A stretch of DNA of 20,085 nt from an uncultured Schwartzia sp. (GCA_905372875.1 CAJPQU010000016.1:1-20085); one strand, 5' to 3'; shown: positions 7,645-14,118, numbered from the stretch's first letter. A program made the numbers and translations. The notes: generated from the sequence alone by a model not told the origin.

Positions 7645-8292
7645 TTAATGCTGCCGGTACCAATCGGCGGTGCGGCGGGGATCGTAATTTGTGCCGCCCT
7701 TTCCGCTGGCGTGAGGTGGGCGGATGTCCGGGATGGGGGAGGCGTCATAGGTTTCGGCGTTTTTGGGGGCCGGAGACGCGGCCGCGCCGTAGACAGTGCG
7801 GGAGGCGGACTGATAGGGAGAGCGGGCAGCGTCACGCCCCCGGAATTTGGCGATGAGCCAAAGGAGTAGGCGGATGCCGGCATAGATCAGGAGGACGTTC
7901 GTGAGAAGGCCCAGGAGATCCGCCAAGAAGCCGCTGCCGCCGAAGCCGAAGAGGCTGCTCAATAGGCCGCCTATCATCATGCCGCCGGCCAAGAGACCGA
8001 TGTTTCGCAACATGCCGCCCCACGGGGTACCGGGGTTGGCGGCGGCCGTGCCGCGGTTGGCCGCGGGGTTGGTCGGACTGGCGGCCGGTTTAGAAGGGCG
8101 GTATTCTTGGTTGGGCCGGGCGGCGGGATTACTTCGAGGCCGCGCTGACGGTGCGGGGCGAGATATGCCGCCGCTGCGTGGGATCGAGATGCGCGCTCCG
8201 CCCCGGGCGGCGTCGGCCGTGGGGGGGACCATCAGGCTCGTGGACAGCAACAAGAAGGCGGCGCCCAGTCCGGCTAACATTCGTTTGTTCAT
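7645..8292 (-). CDS. Tim44-like N-terminal half protein, exported or membrane-bound
   Basis: A 215-residue protein. Residues 1-28 are a signal peptide ending ADA, followed by a basic, Ser/Pro/Ala-rich low-complexity segment to about residue 90. Next come a Gly-rich hydrophobic segment (about 96-118) and a hydrophobic helix (about 122-148), ending in a short basic KFRGRD patch. The last 60 residues are polar and low in complexity. This order matches the N-terminal half of bacterial Tim44-like membrane proteins, but the folded C-terminal Tim44 lipid-binding domain is absent. The ATG overlaps the TGA of the upstream 95-residue gene by four bases (8289-8292), indicating translational coupling. 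The function is unknown. The match rests on overall pattern and not on catalytic residues, so the name is tentative. Confidence 0.65.
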   Translation of the reverse strand: MNKRMLAGLGAAFLLLSTSLMVPPTADAARGGARISIPRSGGISRPAPSARPRSNPAARPNQEYRPSKPAASPTNPAANRGTAAANPGTPWGGMLRNIGLLAGGMMIGGLLSSLFGFGGSGFLADLLGLLTNVLLIYAGIRLLLWLIAKFRGRDAARSPYQSASRTVYGAAASPAPKNAETYDASPIPDIRPPHASGKGGTNYDPRRTADWYRQH

Positions 8293-8576
8293 GATTCATC
8301 CTCTCCTCGATACGATTTGATGTCCTCGGGGAACGCGTAAATTTCTCCCAGTGTGTCCAGTTCCCCGGAGAGGTAGCGGTCGATATCGTCCACGTCGATG
8401 AAGAGCTTGCAGTCGATGTCCAGATAGCCGGACTCTGCCCCGCGGCTCACATCCCGCACCGCCTCCAATTTCTCCCGGAGTTTTTCGCACTCTGTCCGGG
8501 TGGCGTGGACATCCAAGCGGATGAGAGGCGTTCCGTATTCTTTCAGCACTTCGGCCATGGTCATTCGGTCTGACAT
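8289..8576 (-). CDS. Small acidic protein of unknown function (95 aa)
   Basis: A 95-residue, mainly acidic, soluble protein without signal peptide or membrane helix. It has a predicted helical N-terminal half (TRTECEKLREKLEAVRDV) and an acidic second half (LFIDVDDIDRYL). I do not recognise the family. A good ribosome binding site (AAAAGGAG, about 12 bases before the ATG) supports translation, and the stop codon overlaps the start of the Tim44-like gene in an ATGA arrangement. The overlap suggests production in a fixed ratio with the membrane protein, perhaps as a cytosolic partner. It lies 70 bases after the 61-residue gene on the same strand. Confidence 0.7.
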   Translation of the reverse strand: MSDRMTMAEVLKEYGTPLIRLDVHATRTECEKLREKLEAVRDVSRGAESGYLDIDCKLFIDVDDIDRYLSGELDTLGEIYAFPEDIKSYRGEDES

Positions 8577-8622
8577 GTTTCCTCAACTCCTTTTCTGTTG
8601 GCCTGCGGCCAGTGATCGTTTT

Positions 8623-8650
8623 ATTTTAGCGCGTCGGCCTGATTGTTTAA
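8623..8650 (-). promoter_or_regulatory. Possible internal promoter before the 95-aa gene
   Basis: On the minus strand TTAAAC (8645-8650) and TAAAAT (8623-8628) are separated by 16 bases, in the only AT-rich part of this stretch. The -35 box overlaps the stop codon of the 61-residue gene. This could express the 95-aa, Tim44-like and zinc-ribbon genes separately from the two genes upstream. Confidence 0.35.
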
Positions 8651-8832
8651 TCACATTCGTGGTCATCCGCGGACTTAGGCACCGGCGTCCCCCGGTCCAG
8701 TATCTTTTGCAGGGCGCGGATGGCGTGCAGGTGGCTTTCGTAGTCGAGATCGTTGGCGTCTAAGGGCAATCGTTTTTTCAGGGCGTCGATGGACGCCTGG
8801 AGGGAACGGCGGGCTTCCGGCGTCAGAGGCAT
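8647..8832 (-). CDS. Small protein of unknown function (61 aa)
   Basis: A 61-residue protein, mostly helical by composition (PEARRSLQASIDALKKRLPL, then SHLHAIRALQKILDRG), with a charged C-terminus. It has no signal peptide, membrane helix or metal motif, and I do not recognise the family. Support for coding comes from a GGAG sequence 8 bases before the ATG, from its position between two same-strand genes, and from the absence of any better frame here. It starts 43 bases after the stop of the three-helix membrane protein. A short perfect hairpin (8846-8862) lies in that gap. It may be a small regulator or partner of its neighbours. Confidence 0.6.
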   Translation of the reverse strand: MPLTPEARRSLQASIDALKKRLPLDANDLDYESHLHAIRALQKILDRGTPVPKSADDHECD

Positions 8833-8845
8833 CGGGCCGTCTCCT

Positions 8846-8862
8846 GGGGAAGCTGCTTCCCC
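8846..8862. repeat. Small palindromic hairpin before the 61-aa gene
   Basis: GGGGAAGC (8846-8853) and GCTTCCCC (8855-8862) are separated by one base. The hairpin is immediately upstream of the GGAG of the 61-residue gene and has no T-run, so it is more likely an RNA-processing or stability element between cistrons than a terminator. Confidence 0.45.
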
Positions 8863-8875
8863 TTCTTCTCTCCGC

Positions 8876-9424
8876 TCATCGGAAGGTCTCCCACGTCGCG
8901 ATGGCCACCGGCCAGCCTAAGACGATGGCCAAATAGAGCAGGAGATTGAGGATAAAATGGAGGCGGCGGGAAGAGGTCTTGGGGCGAAAGCAGAAGGCAC
9001 AGAGGGCGTCGATTCCCACATAGAGGACGACGCTTAGCCCGCCGATGCCCAAGAAAGGGAGGAAAAAGGCGAGGGGCGACGGAGGGCGCCCGGCCTGATA
9101 TTGGTTCTGTACTTCCGTGGCCCCGTAAAGGGCGAAAAAGAGGGTCAGCACCCCTAAGCCCGCCGTCAGGAGATAGTACCACTTGAGGCGGATGATCCAG
9201 CGATTTTTTTCCGCCGCGTCCTTTGGCGAGGCGAGGGTTCCCTCCGCTAAGGCTGAACCCGCCGGGCCGGGCGGCACCGGAGCCGCGGGGTCAAACTTCG
9301 GCCACGTTTCCTGGCCCTGTACTGTCGGGAGGCCTTCCGGGGACATCATATGTTCTGCCCCTTTGATTTCGTGTCCCTCTTTAGTCTGCACCGCTTTATC
9401 CAGCGTTTGTTCCCTTTCCGTCAT
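8876..9424 (-). CDS. Three-helix membrane protein of unknown function
   Basis: A 182-residue protein. Residues 1-75 are a hydrophilic, acidic and Pro-rich segment (PAAPVPPGPAG). Three hydrophobic helices follow at about 82-101, 117-141 and 155-174, the second containing a CAFC pair near its end. The long polar N-terminus without a signal peptide suggests that it lies in the cytosol. I do not recognise the family. A GTG at 9448 would add 8 residues, but the ATG at 9424 has AAGGGAG 8 bases upstream and the GTG has none, so the shorter form is chosen. It is the first gene of the five-gene minus-strand group and has a well-formed promoter about 110 bases upstream. Confidence 0.7.
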   Translation of the reverse strand: MTEREQTLDKAVQTKEGHEIKGAEHMMSPEGLPTVQGQETWPKFDPAAPVPPGPAGSALAEGTLASPKDAAEKNRWIIRLKWYYLLTAGLGVLTLFFALYGATEVQNQYQAGRPPSPLAFFLPFLGIGGLSVVLYVGIDALCAFCFRPKTSSRRLHFILNLLLYLAIVLGWPVAIATWETFR

Positions 9425-9531
9425 CTTGCTTTCTCCCTTTCCGTTCACGTTTTCGGCTCTGTTTGCGCTGCCCGTCCGGCGATGCGCCGTTTGATGAACA
9501 GTACATCCTGTTTGTGGCAGCCTCTCCTTAT

Positions 9532-9560
9532 ACTTTACTGTAGCCCGCCCGTCGCGTCAA
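9532..9560 (-). promoter_or_regulatory. Promoter of the five-gene group
   Basis: On the minus strand TTGACG (9555-9560) and TAAAGT (9532-9537) are separated by 17 bases. The predicted leader of about 100 bases up to the ATG at 9424 is long, but I see no riboswitch-like structure in it. Confidence 0.5.
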
Positions 9561-9611
9561 GATGGCCCGTCGCCGCGGCGGCAGACGAAGGTCTTTTCGC
9601 GCGTCGGTTCC

Positions 9612-9641
9612 TTGAAAAAAACGGAAAAATATGCTTAACTA
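9612..9641 (+). promoter_or_regulatory. Possible promoter of the 128-aa gene
   Basis: TTGAAA (9612-9617) is followed after 17-18 bases by TTAACTA (9635-9641), a weak -10 match within an AT-rich patch. It is oriented away from the promoter at 9532-9560, about 50 bases away, so the two transcription units may share regulatory DNA. Confidence 0.4.
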
Positions 9642-9703
9642 TAGAAATCAGGACAGGAAGCAGCGCGCTTTCTGCCGCATTTTGACAGCAGGAGGCTGAT
9701 TTC

Positions 9704-10090
9704 GTGTTTATCGCCTATGGGTTGTTAGGGATTTTGGCGGCCATTTTTCTTTGGGAGCAATATCGGCAGCTCACCAAACTCAATTTCGTCCGCCGCCTCA
9801 TTGATACCTACGAACATGACGTGGATAATCCGGCTCTCATTGACGCCATGTACGACTTTTGCCAAAAGGACCGCAAACTGAAAAAGGTCGTCGCCGCGCA
9901 CCAGGCGACGAAGGAGGATTTTCGCCTGCTCTATAAAAAGCTTCTCGTCCGAGGCAATTTTCGCAAATACAACCGTTTCGTCCCCATCTCGTCCTTCTTC
10001 GCCGTCTATACCTTGGATTATCTGCTGAAGAATAAAGAGGCCAGCGAATTTGACCTGACGAAACGCATGATGAATTTCTTTAATATTTGA
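9704..10090 (+). CDS. Membrane-anchored protein of unknown function (128 aa)
   Basis: A 128-residue protein with one N-terminal hydrophobic helix (about residues 3-17), then a positively charged, helix-rich cytosolic domain. Several short aromatic and basic stretches are visible (FRLLYKKLLVRGNFRKYNRF, FFAVYTLDYLLKNK). I do not recognise the family. The GTG start at 9704 is preceded by a near-perfect AGGAGG with 8 bases of spacing, which decides the start. It stands alone on the plus strand, divergent from the five-gene group and convergent with the mgtC operon, and ends in a strong terminator. Confidence 0.75.
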   Translation: MFIAYGLLGILAAIFLWEQYRQLTKLNFVRRLIDTYEHDVDNPALIDAMYDFCQKDRKLKKVVAAHQATKEDFRLLYKKLLVRGNFRKYNRFVPISSFFAVYTLDYLLKNKEASEFDLTKRMMNFFNI

Positions 10091-10149
10091 GACGTTGGCC
10101 GCCGGAAATGGGCGCAAGGCGATGGCCCTGCGCCGCCGAGTAAAAACAG

Positions 10150-10198
10150 CGGCCCCGGTGTCAGATTTGCACTGACGCCGGGGCCGTTGACGTTTTTT
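10150..10198. terminator. Bidirectional terminator between convergent genes
   Basis: CGGCCCCGGTGTCAG (10150-10164) pairs with CTGACGCCGGGGCCG (10172-10186) with one G-T wobble and a 7-base loop. A T-run (10193-10198) follows on the plus strand, and an A-run (10142-10146) gives a T-run on the minus strand. It serves the 128-aa gene and the exported protein gene ending at 10259. Confidence 0.88.
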
Positions 10199-10258
10199 AG
10201 GGAAAAGAGGGGCGTTTCCTGCCCACAGAAGCTGTATCTATCGAGGCAGGACAGCATT

Positions 10259-10918
10259 TTATATGTGGGCGCGCACCTCTGCCATGAGCTGTTCGTGGAT
10301 ACCAGCGCGGCGCAGGGCTTCTTCTAAGGCTTCCTGTAGTAGGACGGAGGCTTCTCGGGAAGGGTGATAGTCGTCGTAGGCGAAGCGGGATACCGGTTCT
10401 TCGATGAAACGATCTCTCTGGGCGTCGTATCCCCAGAGGGTCAGAGCGGCAACGCTCTCCAAGCCCATTTCTCCGTTCCACTTAAAAAAGCGCCGCTCGT
10501 AGAGGGAGCGCACCTCAAGGAGCAGAGTGAGATCCGCGCCGCAGGCTTGGCTCACGTCCTTGAGTGCCGCCGCTAAGGAGGCCTTTTTCCCGCGATCTTG
10601 CAGGCTTTTGTCAAAGGCGGTTTCGCTCTCTTCTTCCGGCACGTAGGAGAGCCAGTGCATGGTGTCGTTGAGAGGCAGGCGGACTTCCGCTGAAAGCCGC
10701 TCGGCGAGCGCTTCTTTAAGACGAGGCGAAAGCCGGCTATTGCTCCGATCAAGTAAGGGCAGCAGCGCCACCCGCTTAGGGCGGTCAACTTTTTCATAGG
10801 AAGTTTCTGCTATGCGAGGGCCGTTTTCCGGCGCTGCGCCGGCTGAGACCGGTGCAAGCCATGAGGCCGCGGCCAGTAGGGTGAAGGACGAAACGGCGAA
10901 TAGGAACAACCGTCGCAT
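10259..10918 (-). CDS. Small exported protein of unknown function
   Basis: A 219-residue protein with a clear signal peptide (basic start, hydrophobic core FLFAVSSFTLLAAASWLA, cleavage likely after an SAGA or AGAA site). The mature domain begins with a strand-like RVALLPLLDRS and continues with an amphipathic helix (RLSPRLKEALAERLSAEV), ADLTLLLEVRSLY, and a final helix-rich segment. The pattern of an early VALLP strand followed by a helix resembles the CsgG/TolB-N-like fold seen in exported lipoproteins, but there is no lipobox and the resemblance is weak. A GTG at 10927 is an alternative start; an AAGGAAAGGA stretch can serve either, and I prefer the ATG. It follows cytidine deaminase by about 29 bases and is probably the last gene of the mgtC-cdd operon. 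Confidence 0.7.
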   Translation of the reverse strand: MRRLFLFAVSSFTLLAAASWLAPVSAGAAPENGPRIAETSYEKVDRPKRVALLPLLDRSNSRLSPRLKEALAERLSAEVRLPLNDTMHWLSYVPEEESETAFDKSLQDRGKKASLAAALKDVSQACGADLTLLLEVRSLYERRFFKWNGEMGLESVAALTLWGYDAQRDRFIEEPVSRFAYDDYHPSREASVLLQEALEEALRRAGIHEQLMAEVRAHI

Positions 10919-10947
10919 ACGCCTCACATCCTTTCCTTAACGATTCA

Positions 10948-11358
10948 CTACTCTCGGAGGAAGGTGCGGGCTTTGCCTGTGGCGCAGGGGGCCAGATCCA
11001 TGAGGTCGACGATTTCCAGATCTCCCCGCGTATTCGCCATGATGACGTCGCGAATGCGAAATTCCGCCATGACTTGGCAGCAGGCGCCGCAGGGGACGCA
11101 AGGCTCCTCGGTATCCGCCACCACGGCGATGGCGTCAAATTCCCGCTTGCTGTCGGCGATGGCCTTGAAGATGGCCACGCGCTCGGCACAGCAGGAAAGA
11201 CTGTAGGAGGCGTTCTCTATGCTGCATCCGCCGTAGAGGGTACCGTCGCTGGCCAGGACGCAGGCGCCCACCGCCCGTCCGGAATAGGGGCTGTGGGCGT
11301 GGGTCATGGCGTCTTTGGCCGTGCGTACCATCGCGTCAATAATGCTCTCGTTGATCAT
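10948..11358 (-). CDS. cdd: Cytidine deaminase
   Basis: A 136-residue protein of the homotetrameric cytidine deaminase type, which converts cytidine and deoxycytidine to uridine and deoxyuridine in pyrimidine salvage. The zinc site is complete: Cys57 with the proton-shuttling Glu59 in the CCAER motif, and Cys90 and Cys93 in PCGAC. The substrate-binding stretch SIENASYS is also present. The length matches the family. The ATG at 11358 is preceded by GGGAGGGAG, a strong ribosome binding site. It lies 27 bases after the MgtC-type gene, so the two are cotranscribed; I see no metabolic reason for that pairing. Confidence 0.96.
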   Translation of the reverse strand: MINESIIDAMVRTAKDAMTHAHSPYSGRAVGACVLASDGTLYGGCSIENASYSLSCCAERVAIFKAIADSKREFDAIAVVADTEEPCVPCGACCQVMAEFRIRDVIMANTRGDLEIVDLMDLAPCATGKARTFLRE

Positions 11359-11385
11359 TGTTCTCCCTCCCCTGCGTTCTTCTGT

Positions 11386-12060
11386 TCAAAGGGTTTCCAC
11401 GCTGATGATGCCCCGCAGGTTCTTCACCGCGTCCACTACCGCGCCCCGGTCAATGCGCTGAGCGCCTTCCAAATCCAATTCCAGATTGACTTCCGGATCT
11501 TTGGGGTTCCTCTCCGTATTGGCTTTCATGCGAATGCCCCGTACCTTTAAGTGCATCATGTCCAAAAGGTTGCTGATGCGGCTGATCTGCCCCGGCCGCT
11601 CCACCATGACAATGGAGAGCGTCAGAAACGTTTCGTGCCCCATCCAGAAATCAAATCGGGTCAGATAGCCGCAGATGAGAAAGACCAGGGCCGTGGTGAT
11701 GCCCGCGCCGACGTAGAAGCCCGCGCCCACCGCCAGCCCCACGCCGGCCACCACCCAGAGGCAGGCCGCCGTGGTGAGGCCGGTGACGGTAACGCCTTCC
11801 TTCATGATGGCCCCCGCGCCCAAAAAGCCGATACCGCTCACCACCTGCGCCGCCAGTCGAGCCGGGTCGGCGTTTGTCTTGCCCTCCACGTCCTGATACA
11901 GGCTCTGGGAAAGGAGCATCACGAGGCAGGAGCCGAGGCAGACGAGAATGTTCGTCCGCAGCCCCGCGGATTTATGCCGTGCCTGCCGCTCATAGCCGAT
12001 GATGCCGCCCATTACGCAGGACAACACCAACCGCATCAAAACCTCGCCTTCGTATCCCAA
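11386..12060 (-). CDS. mgtC: MgtC/SapB family membrane protein with C-terminal ACT-like domain
   Basis: A 224-residue protein. The N-terminal part has about five membrane helices and the MgtC signature motifs: GGIIGYERQ, KSAGLRTNILVCLGSCLVM, VVSGIGFLGAGAIMKEG and GLTTAACLWVVAGVGLAVGA. Residues about 143-222 form the soluble ACT-like domain common to longer family members. MgtC proteins help growth under magnesium limitation in several pathogens, but they are not simple Mg2+ transporters, and SapB-type members are general. The frame starts at TTG 12060, supported by GAGGTGA shortly upstream and by the fit to family N-termini. An ATG eight codons later also has an SD-like GAGG. It is the first gene of the mgtC-cdd-exported protein operon and has its own promoter. 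Confidence 0.92.
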   Translation of the reverse strand: MGYEGEVLMRLVLSCVMGGIIGYERQARHKSAGLRTNILVCLGSCLVMLLSQSLYQDVEGKTNADPARLAAQVVSGIGFLGAGAIMKEGVTVTGLTTAACLWVVAGVGLAVGAGFYVGAGITTALVFLICGYLTRFDFWMGHETFLTLSIVMVERPGQISRISNLLDMMHLKVRGIRMKANTERNPKDPEVNLELDLEGAQRIDRGAVVDAVKNLRGIISVETL

Positions 12061-12094
12061 AGCGTCACCTCTTTTTTAATCTTATTCTACGCTT

Positions 12095-12123
12095 ATTTTA
12101 TACCTGGCGCTGGCTTTTTTCAA
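12095..12123 (-). promoter_or_regulatory. Promoter of the mgtC-cdd operon
   Basis: On the minus strand TTGAAA (12118-12123) and TAAAAT (12095-12100) are separated by exactly 17 bases. The predicted leader before the TTG start at 12060 is about 30 bases, too short for a long Mg2+-sensing leader such as that of Salmonella mgtC. Confidence 0.65.
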
Positions 12124-12203
12124 GCACGGGAAGAGATAACACCGCGGCGGCGTTGTCAGAGAATATGGGGGCGGTATTTTTGACGTTGCCTCATTTCCAC
12201 ATA

Positions 12204-12249
12204 AAAAATATCCCCCAAAGCGGCTGTGTACGCTTTGGGGGATATTTTT
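12204..12249. terminator. Terminator downstream of the ECF S component-like gene
   Basis: AAAAATATCCCCCAAAGCG (12204-12222) and CGCTTTGGGGGATATTTTT (12231-12249) are perfect inverted repeats (19 bp) around an 8-base loop, with T-runs on both strands. It directly abuts the stop codon at 12251-12253 of the minus-strand gene. Confidence 0.92.
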
Positions 12250-12250
12250 A

Positions 12251-12733
12251 TTATGCGTTCAAGGCGTGGCGGACGGTGGTCACTTTTTTCAGCACCCGCA
12301 CCATGACGGGGGCGGCCAACAGGGTGAAGAGCATGCCGGGAAGAGCTGCCAATACCAAGGCTCCGGCCGCTTTGCCCACGACGAAGGACAGGGTGAGGCG
12401 GGCGACGAGGGTCCCCATGGGACCAGCGAGAGCGATGACCCAGAGCCGGCGGCCGAAGAAGGCGATCATCGCCCCTACCACCAGCCGGAACTGCATGGCG
12501 ATGGCAACGTTGAAGAGATTATGGGTACCTAAGATGAGTCCGGCGGTGCTGGAAAGCAACCCGGCCAAAATGTACTTTTTGAAGCCGAAGACGACGCAGA
12601 TGGCCACCGCCAAGGGGGCCGACAGTTGAAATTCCATACCCGGCAGCAGACTGGGCAGCTTGATGGCGCCGGTGATGGTGATGAGGGCCGATAGAAGTGC
12701 AATTTCCGTGAGGTCATGAACTTTTTCTGACAA
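12251..12733 (-). CDS. Probable ECF transporter S component-like membrane protein
   Basis: A 160-residue, almost entirely hydrophobic protein with about five to six predicted helices. The opening LTEIALLSALITITGAIKLP, the loop with MEFQLSAPLAVAICVVFGFK, and the following AGLLSSTAGLILG helix resemble the small substrate-binding subunits of energy-coupling factor vitamin transporters, including BioY-type proteins. It is shorter than typical BioY (about 180-190 residues) and lacks an obvious diagnostic motif, so the substrate is open. The TTG start at 12733 follows GGGAGGAG with 6 bases of spacing. It is a single-gene unit: its own promoter lies upstream and a terminator follows the stop. A BirA-like dyad covers the predicted transcription start, hinting at biotin. 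Energising ATPases and the T subunit would have to be encoded elsewhere, as in group II ECF systems. Confidence 0.6.
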   Translation of the reverse strand: MSEKVHDLTEIALLSALITITGAIKLPSLLPGMEFQLSAPLAVAICVVFGFKKYILAGLLSSTAGLILGTHNLFNVAIAMQFRLVVGAMIAFFGRRLWVIALAGPMGTLVARLTLSFVVGKAAGALVLAALPGMLFTLLAAPVMVRVLKKVTTVRHALNA

Positions 12734-12753
12734 TAGAATCTCCTCCCTTTTCT

Positions 12754-12781
12754 GTCAACCTTACCTACATAACTGGTTGAC
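12754..12781. promoter_or_regulatory. BirA-like operator dyad
   Basis: GTCAACC (12754-12760) and GGTTGAC (12775-12781) are perfect inverted repeats with a 14-base spacer. Extended to nine bases each, the half-sites read CTGTCAACC and GGTTGACGA. I compared them with the BirA consensus as I remember it, TTGTAAACC-N14/15-GGTTTACAA; 7 of 9 positions match in each arm. The site starts at the predicted transcription start, a position suited to repression. Confidence 0.45.
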
Positions 12782-12787
12782 GATAAC

Positions 12788-12816
12788 AGTATAGCAAAAC
12801 GGCGGAGAAACGGCAA
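12788..12816 (-). promoter_or_regulatory. Promoter of the ECF S component-like gene
   Basis: On the minus strand TTGCCG (12811-12816) and TATACT (12788-12793) are separated by 17 bases. The predicted start is near 12781, at the edge of the BirA-like dyad. Confidence 0.6.
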
Positions 12817-12829
12817 GTGTTTCTGACTT

Positions 12830-13780
12830 TCAACGCGTGGTTTTCAATAGCTCACGGTAGATAAAGCCTTCCCGGACGCCGGCATCGCTGTAGAGGATGG
12901 CGTTCACCCCCAGCCGCTTCGCCAAAGCGCGGGCGAGGATGAGGCCGGGGATGAGGGTGTGGAGGCGATCCGGCTCGGTTTTTAGGAAGAGGGCGAGGTC
13001 GTTTTCGGTGAGCGCTTTTTCCGAGGAGAACCGGGTGATCATTTCGTCCAGGGCGGCAGCGGGAAAGGGTGAGGGCGTTCCCGGGGAATGGTAGAGAGCG
13101 CGATAGAGATTTCTCGCACCTTTGAATGTGCCGCCGATCCCGCAGAGGGTGGGGAAGGGGCCGCTGAACGGGGAACCGGCAGGCTCTTCCGCAGCGGCGG
13201 AAAGGGGAGCGTCAAGGGCCGCCAGCGCGTTTTCCGCGTCTTTAGCGATCCGGATGGATTCTTTCGGGGTGGGAAACAGACCGCGGACGTGGCGGGCGGC
13301 CAGCTGCAGGGAGCCGATGGGCAGGCTCAGCTTCGCGACGACAGCCCGGTTGTCGCAGCGTACCAATTCGGTGCTGCCGCCGCCGATGTCGGCCATAAGG
13401 ACCGCGGGGGCGGCGAGATCGTGGGTGGCGCCGATAAATCCCAATTCTGCTTCTTCCGTGCCTGACAGCACCCGAATGGCAAGGCCGGTGCGTGTCTTGA
13501 TGGCCGCCAGGGCTTCCTCGCGATTGACGGCGTTGCGCAGCGCGGCGGTGGCGAAGGCCGCGGTGAGCGGCAGACCGATCTCCTGGAGGAAGGCCGTGAA
13601 GTCTTGAAGAGCCGCGGCGGCCCGCGCGATGCCTTCGGGCTGCATGACACCGTCTTTGATATACGCCGCCAGCCCCACGGTCTGCTTTTTTTTGAGGAGC
13701 AGTTCGACGCGCCCGGCCTCAATCCGATAGATGGCCAGCCGTATCGTATTGGAGCCGATGTCGATGATGGATTGCATCAT
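12830..13780 (-). CDS. Ppx/GppA family exopolyphosphatase or pppGpp phosphatase
   Basis: A 316-residue protein of the short Ppx/GppA type, part of the actin-like ATPase fold. Visible motifs are the phosphate-1 loop IDIGSNTIRLAIY (residues 6-18), FATAALRNAVNREE, the catalytic-Glu segment SGTEEAELGFIGA (about 106-118), the second phosphate loop ADIGGGSTELV (130-140), SLPIGSLQL and GIGGTFKGARNL. The long enzymes carry an extra C-terminal HD-like domain that is absent here. Substrates in the family are polyphosphate and pppGpp; sequence alone does not decide between them. An ATG at 13795 would add five residues, but the ATG at 13780 has GAGG 9 bases upstream. No terminator separates it from the downstream ECF S component-like gene, so some read-through is possible. 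Confidence 0.9.
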   Translation of the reverse strand: MMQSIIDIGSNTIRLAIYRIEAGRVELLLKKKQTVGLAAYIKDGVMQPEGIARAAAALQDFTAFLQEIGLPLTAAFATAALRNAVNREEALAAIKTRTGLAIRVLSGTEEAELGFIGATHDLAAPAVLMADIGGGSTELVRCDNRAVVAKLSLPIGSLQLAARHVRGLFPTPKESIRIAKDAENALAALDAPLSAAAEEPAGSPFSGPFPTLCGIGGTFKGARNLYRALYHSPGTPSPFPAAALDEMITRFSSEKALTENDLALFLKTEPDRLHTLIPGLILARALAKRLGVNAILYSDAGVREGFIYRELLKTTR

Positions 13781-14118
13781 GGAAGGTCGCCTCATTTCTT
13801 TTTATCAAATGATTTATCCATCACCGCTCTTGCTCAACTCTCCCCGGCGGATTGGATAAAAAAGATAAATTTCTAAGGGGAATGGGAAGATGGTCTGATA
13901 AAGGGCCGTATTTTTCTGCTGAATCATTCTGAAGGTAAATATTATGTCGGTGGTTTTTCCGTGTTTTTAGGCAAAATCTTAACAGGCGATTAAAAATAGA
14001 GAAAAGGTTTTACATGGGAATTTTCTCATGCTAAAATGAAATAACGATCGACAGTACCTACAGCGTCACGCCATACGATCCTTTCTTTGACGGGATTTTT
14101 GGCAAGGAGAAGATTATC
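13781..14118. other. AT-rich divergent intergenic region
   Basis: This gap of about 340 bases between the divergent Ppx-like and guanylate kinase-like genes contains no credible gene. It is clearly more AT-rich than the window and holds five copies of the hexamer GATAAA or its complement TTTATC, at 13801, 13813, 13855, 13864 and 13897. It also holds the promoter of the plus-strand gene (14009-14037) and a leader of about 75 bases. I see no convincing promoter for the minus-strand gene. Confidence 0.6.
14009..14037 (+). promoter_or_regulatory. Promoter of the guanylate kinase-like gene
   Basis: TTTACA (14009-14014) and TAAAAT (14032-14037) are separated by 17 bases, and TGC directly before the -10 box gives an extended -10 element. 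This is one of the best promoter matches in the window. Confidence 0.65.

Noticed and set aside
12061..12092. Magnesium riboswitch or leader peptide for the mgtC-type gene
   Set aside because: The leader predicted from the promoter is only about 30 bases, too short for either.
11551..12183. A 210-codon plus-strand open frame opposite the mgtC-type gene
   Set aside because: Its His-, Arg- and Ala-rich translation has no domain, and the opposite strand carries clear MgtC motifs, promoter and ribosome binding site.
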